A DNA stretch of 64,000 nt from NCBI GenBank assembly GCA_913046365.1, contig CAJWRM010000008.1, positions 17,590 through 81,589 on the forward strand, given 5' to 3'. Origin of the DNA: an uncultured Flavobacteriales bacterium (GTDB lineage Bacteria; Bacteroidota; Bacteroidia; Flavobacteriales_D; Crocinitomicaceae). Positions 61,215 through 64,000 of the stretch are shown in pieces; position 1 is the first letter of the stretch, and every line of letters begins with the position of its first letter. Both the position numbers and the translations under genes were made by a program. The notes under the pieces are model-generated. The model had not been told where the DNA came from. It searched no databases and was given only the letters and a program-made list of their open reading frames with translations.

Positions 61215-64000
61215 TTATCTAATTAAATTTACAGTTCCCACAAGCAACCTTCGTTCGTCAGTCTTCAATACTTTATATATGATTTTATAAGTATAGGCCC
61301 CAACTTGTGCTTGTTTTCCATTGACTCCATATGTACCATCCCATCCAACATTAGCGTCGTGAGATTGAAAAACGATTTCACCCCATCTATTGAAAATTAA
61401 CATCTCATAATTAAACGGATCATATCCCGAAGTAAATACAGGCACAAATACATGATTGTATTGATCACCATCAGGTGTAAAGGTATTAGGGATATACACT
61501 ATAGGCTCCTCTTGGTATAGTATTGACACTTGAGTCGTATCAAGACATCCTAAATCCGAAGCTGCAATCAAAGTAATCACAAATCCATCGGTAATATCAG
61601 AATACAAATGCTGCGGGTTCATGACATCATCCGTTCCTCCATCTCCAAAATCCCACTGATAATTATCGGCGCCATAGCTATTATTGGAAAACTGTATCCA
61701 CTGACTCGGATCAGTAATGATAGGTGGATTTGCATAGAAAGAAGCAATCGGAGGTGCCTCTGCACAAAACAAACTATTCAATGTTGTCTCTGAAGAACAT
61801 CCACCCTCTGAGGAAAGCAGTGTAACATCATAACAACCAGGATTGGTAAATGTATATGTAGGATTACACCCACCTAAATCCAATCCATTACTAAAGCTCC
61901 AAATACATTCAGTATCACCACCTGCATATGGATTATTCAACGTAACCGTAAATGGCGCACAGCCCAAAGTATCTGAAACTTCAATTGCTAGCTCAGGAGG
62001 TGAATTCACAGTAACAGTAACAGAAACTGTAGAATAACAATTATTCAAGCTATAGTCCACTGTATAGATTGTCGTTTGAGAAGCATCCACTTGAATCGCT
62101 GAGCTTGTTTCTCCAGTTGGAGACCAAACATAATCCCCTCCCGGAATAGATACCGTTGTGTTTAAAATGAAATTATCGCCTAAGCAGACAGAAGTATCAC
62201 TCACCGACACCAACGGTACTTCATTGACAAAAATACTTCCGGTAGCCTCCATACTTTGACAAGAGTTAACAGAATACATAACATTATACTGAGAATCCGT
62301 GATTGGTGCATCCGTAAATACATTGCTACCAATAGCTCCATTCCAATTATATACTCCTCCAGGTATATCCGGCGTTGCTACCAACTCCCCTGTTTCGCCC
62401 TGACATATCACATCATCGGATACACTGATATTAGGAATAGGATTCACAGTAACGGTTCCTGTAGCCGTAGACTGACAACCATTGAGTGTATACAATACAG
62501 AATAAGATGTAGTTGAGCTAGGTGTTACAGTAATAGAGGATTCACTACTGCTATTGCCCCATAAATATGTACCACCAAGTAAGTTCGTTGTCGCATTCAA
62601 GACAACAGTTTCACCAATACACATCGTCTCATCATTAATCGTTAAATCAGCAACAGGATTTACAGTTACTTCAGCAAATGATTCAGCTGTACAGCCGTTT
62701 AAATTATAAGTTACTGTATATACTGTAGATGCAATCGGACTAACACTGATCACCTGCGTGTTTTCATTAGTAGGAGTCCAAGAATAAGACCCTCCAGGTG
62801 GGTTACCTGTGGCGCTTAAAGTTGCCGTTTGACCAGCACAAATAGTTTCATTATTCACAACAACAGTTGGCGTTTGATTAACGGTAACCGTTGAAATTTC
62901 CGGTTGTGTCGTAAACCCGTTAATGGTATACTCAACGGTATAAACCATATTACTTACCGGAGAAACCCATATAGACTGCGCGGTTTCACCAGTAGACCAT
63001 AAGAATGAACCTCCAGGAATCGTCGGTGAGGCAACCAACAGAATGCTATCACCACTACAAATAACTTCTGAATTCACTGAAACCTCAGGGGCAGCGTCTA
63101 CATTCACAATTCCTGTCGTATCTTGAGAACAACCATTCAAAGTATACGTAACATCATAGCTCGTTGTTACTGATGGGCTAACCGTTATTGAAGGAGTAGT
63201 TTGACCATCAGGGCTCCATAAATAAGTGCCGCCAGAAGGTGAACCCGTAGCATTTAAAGTCGCAGTTTGACCAGCATAAATAGTCTGGGTAGCAGGTGTA
63301 ACATCAACAGATGGAATTGGGTATACATCGATTGAAATAACAACAGGAGTTCCGATGCAAAAGTTAAGAATCGGGGTCACAAGATAACTGATTGAGCCAG
63401 GATTAGTCGTTGTTGTGATTATCGTCTGATTTATTTGATTTCCGTTTCCAGTGGTGGCGCCATCAGACAAGGTCTGAGCATAATCCCAAGAATAAATAGT
63501 GCCGCTAAAAGAACTACTTAATTCAATGTCTGTCGTTTCACCAGAGCAAATAGCGGACGCACCGAGCACATAAAACAAGTCAGGAGTTGGATTCACCGTT
63601 AGATTTAATGTGGCCAGAGAATCACATCCTGTTACTGCACTTGTGAAAATAGCAGTTTGACTATCAGTTGTTGTGAATGTTAATCCATTCCAAGTATAAG
63701 GAAGCTCAGTATCACATATGGTAATGTCAGTGGTGCTTGTCAGCGTTGGATCTACAGTGAGGTTTAATGTGGCAAGTGAGTCACAGCCTGTTACTGCACT
63801 TGTAAGTGTTGCCGTTTGACTTTCTGTTGTTGTGAATGTTAATCCATTCCAAGTATAAGGAAGCTCGGTATCACAAATAGTAATGTCAGTAGTACTGGTT
63901 AGTGTTGGATCTACAGTTAAGTTTAATGTAGCTAGTGAGTCACATCCTGTTACTGTACTTGTAAGTGTTGCCGTTTGACTTTCTGTTGTTGTGAATGTAA
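61215..64000 (-). CDS. Very large repetitive surface protein with T9SS type B C-terminal domain, 3' part
   Basis: The reading frame is open from the stop at 61215 through the window end, so the start is outside. From the visible N-terminal side: 53-residue repeats (ICDTELPYTWNGLTF, TSAVTGCDSLATLNLTV), a PKD-like segment, six diverged modules of about 73 residues, each with a CxGxxxxL and GGxYxW pattern, two PKD-type domains (the second with NYQWDFGDGG), and a CHU-type gliding C-terminal domain (FNRWGEIVFQS, GWDGTYGVNGKQ, AQVGAYTYKI, LVGTVNLI) that targets the protein to the type IX secretion system. It is an adhesin-like, cell-surface protein. The GTG at 63596 is an internal valine. Confidence 0.88.
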   Translation of the reverse strand, partial: TFTTTESQTATLTSTVTGCDSLATLNLTVDPTLTSTTDITICDTELPYTWNGLTFTTTESQTATLTSAVTGCDSLATLNLTVDPTLTSTTDITICDTELPYTWNGLTFTTTDSQTAIFTSAVTGCDSLATLNLTVNPTPDLFYVLGASAICSGETTDIELSSSFSGTIYSWDYAQTLSDGATTGNGNQINQTIITTTTNPGSISYLVTPILNFCIGTPVVISIDVYPIPSVDVTPATQTIYAGQTATLNATGSPSGGTYLWSPDGQTTPSITVSPSVTTSYDVTYTLNGCSQDTTGIVNVDAAPEVSVNSEVICSGDSILLVASPTIPGGSFLWSTGETAQSIWVSPVSNMVYTVEYTINGFTTQPEISTVTVNQTPTVVVNNETICAGQTATLSATGNPPGGSYSWTPTNENTQVISVSPIASTVYTVTYNLNGCTAESFAEVTVNPVADLTINDETMCIGETVVLNATTNLLGGTYLWGNSSSESSITVTPSSTTSYSVLYTLNGCQSTATGTVTVNPIPNISVSDDVICQGETGELVATPDIPGGVYNWNGAIGSNVFTDAPITDSQYNVMYSVNSCQSMEATGSIFVNEVPLVSVSDTSVCLGDNFILNTTVSIPGGDYVWSPTGETSSAIQVDASQTTIYTVDYSLNNCYSTVSVTVTVNSPPELAIEVSDTLGCAPFTVTLNNPYAGGDTECIWSFSNGLDLGGCNPTYTFTNPGCYDVTLLSSEGGCSSETTLNSLFCAEAPPIASFYANPPIITDPSQWIQFSNNSYGADNYQWDFGDGGTDDVMNPQHLYSDITDGFVITLIAASDLGCLDTTQVSILYQEEPIVYIPNTFTPDGDQYNHVFVPVFTSGYDPFNYEMLIFNRWGEIVFQSHDANVGWDGTYGVNGKQAQVGAYTYKIIYKVLKTDERRLLVGTVNLIR
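62000..63314 (-). repeat. Six diverged 73-residue modules inside the surface protein
   Basis: Each module follows the pattern V-x-V-x-x-x-x-x-C-x-G-(E/D/Q)-T ... GG-x-(Y/F)-x-W ... Y-x-V-x-Y-(S/T)-(L/V/I)-N-x-C ... V-T-V-N. Amino acid similarity is clear while DNA identity is low, showing old duplication of an Ig-like fold. Confidence 0.8.
63601..64000 (-). repeat. Tandem 159-bp repeat (53 residues per unit)
   Basis: Corresponding bases recur at 63601, 63760 and 63919, giving a period of 159 bases. Two full units and part of a third lie in the window and the DNA is highly similar, unlike the old modules downstream, so these are recent duplications. Confidence 0.9.

Noticed and set aside
63594..63596. 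GTG as start of the large surface protein.
   Set aside because: The frame stays open upstream to the window edge and encodes more of the same repeat type; the GTG is an internal valine.
61215..64000. CRISPR-like array from the regular 159-bp repeats.
   Set aside because: The repeats are a whole number of codons in an open frame, have no spacers, and encode CHU-type protein repeats.

Overview
The window is a contiguous piece of a Bacteroidota chromosome, most likely from the order Flavobacteriales. Several things point there: a fused LpxC-FabZ protein, gliding/type IX secretion (T9SS) proteins and substrates (a PorE-like TPR/propeller/OmpA protein, a type A sorting tail, a type B CHU-like C-terminal domain), Bacteroidota-specific families (DUF4924, putative porin, PCMD domain, LysM-substrate-binding fusion), TAnnTTTG -7 promoter boxes, no Shine-Dalgarno pattern that I can see, and an AT-rich composition. 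It is mostly a dense housekeeping region with no phage, insertion sequence, CRISPR array or classical defence island.

Layout. 1-4.5 kb: the end of a WecA/MraY-type glycosyltransferase, uvrA, trxA and a membrane-anchored protein of unknown function. 4.6-10.5 kb: a tight lipid A operon lpxD-lpxC/fabZ-lpxA followed by an rlmD-type methyltransferase and cinA. 10.5-13.9 kb (minus): a PCMD-domain putative T9SS substrate and a TonB-dependent receptor. 14-18.1 kb: queE, the PorE-like protein, a UbiA prenyltransferase, maf. 18.1-25.2 kb (minus): hemE-OmpA protein, then purT-M61 protease-sialidase-like protein-ung. 25.4-28.7 kb: DUF456, DUF3820, a BASS transporter, and a VTC-type polymerase/DUF4956 pair. 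28.7-37.1 kb: lpxK, a purine nucleoside phosphorylase, gatB, two tandem TlpA-like proteins, lpxH-like, tsaE, an alanine-dehydrogenase-like protein and a lone HSDR_N nuclease-fold protein. 37.1-38.5 kb (minus): DUF4924, an OmpH-like lipoprotein and a small conserved protein. 38.9-44.4 kb: RRM protein, CCA-adding enzyme family, pRiA4b ORF-3-like protein, methyltransferase, TraB/GumN protein, FKBP lipoprotein, sucD. 44.4-46.7 kb (minus): putative porin; two tRNA-Glu genes transcribed with rpsT and closed by a clear terminator. 46.8-53.3 kb: lipid kinase, ElyC/YdcF protein, AlkB; then (minus) guaA-LysM protein-hemF. 53.4-60.8 kb: secA, DUF2520 protein, kdsC-like phosphatase, ornithine aminotransferase, phosphohexomutase. 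60.8-64 kb: a gene-free stretch holding a TPM-domain remnant, then the 3' part of a very large repetitive T9SS type B surface protein that runs off the window.

Functional links: lipid A synthesis is spread over three places (lpxD/C-fabZ/A, lpxK, lpxH) with a KdsC-like enzyme; heme synthesis has hemE and hemF; T9SS is represented by an envelope component and substrates of both sorting types. I did not find a convincing entirely new system. The best leads are the TonB receptor/PCMD pair, the alanine-dehydrogenase-like protein with a Gln at the catalytic His position, the RlmD relative without iron-sulfur cysteines, the VTC/DUF4956 pair, the lone HSDR_N protein, and a series of promoters placed so close to start codons that the mRNAs should be leaderless or nearly so.
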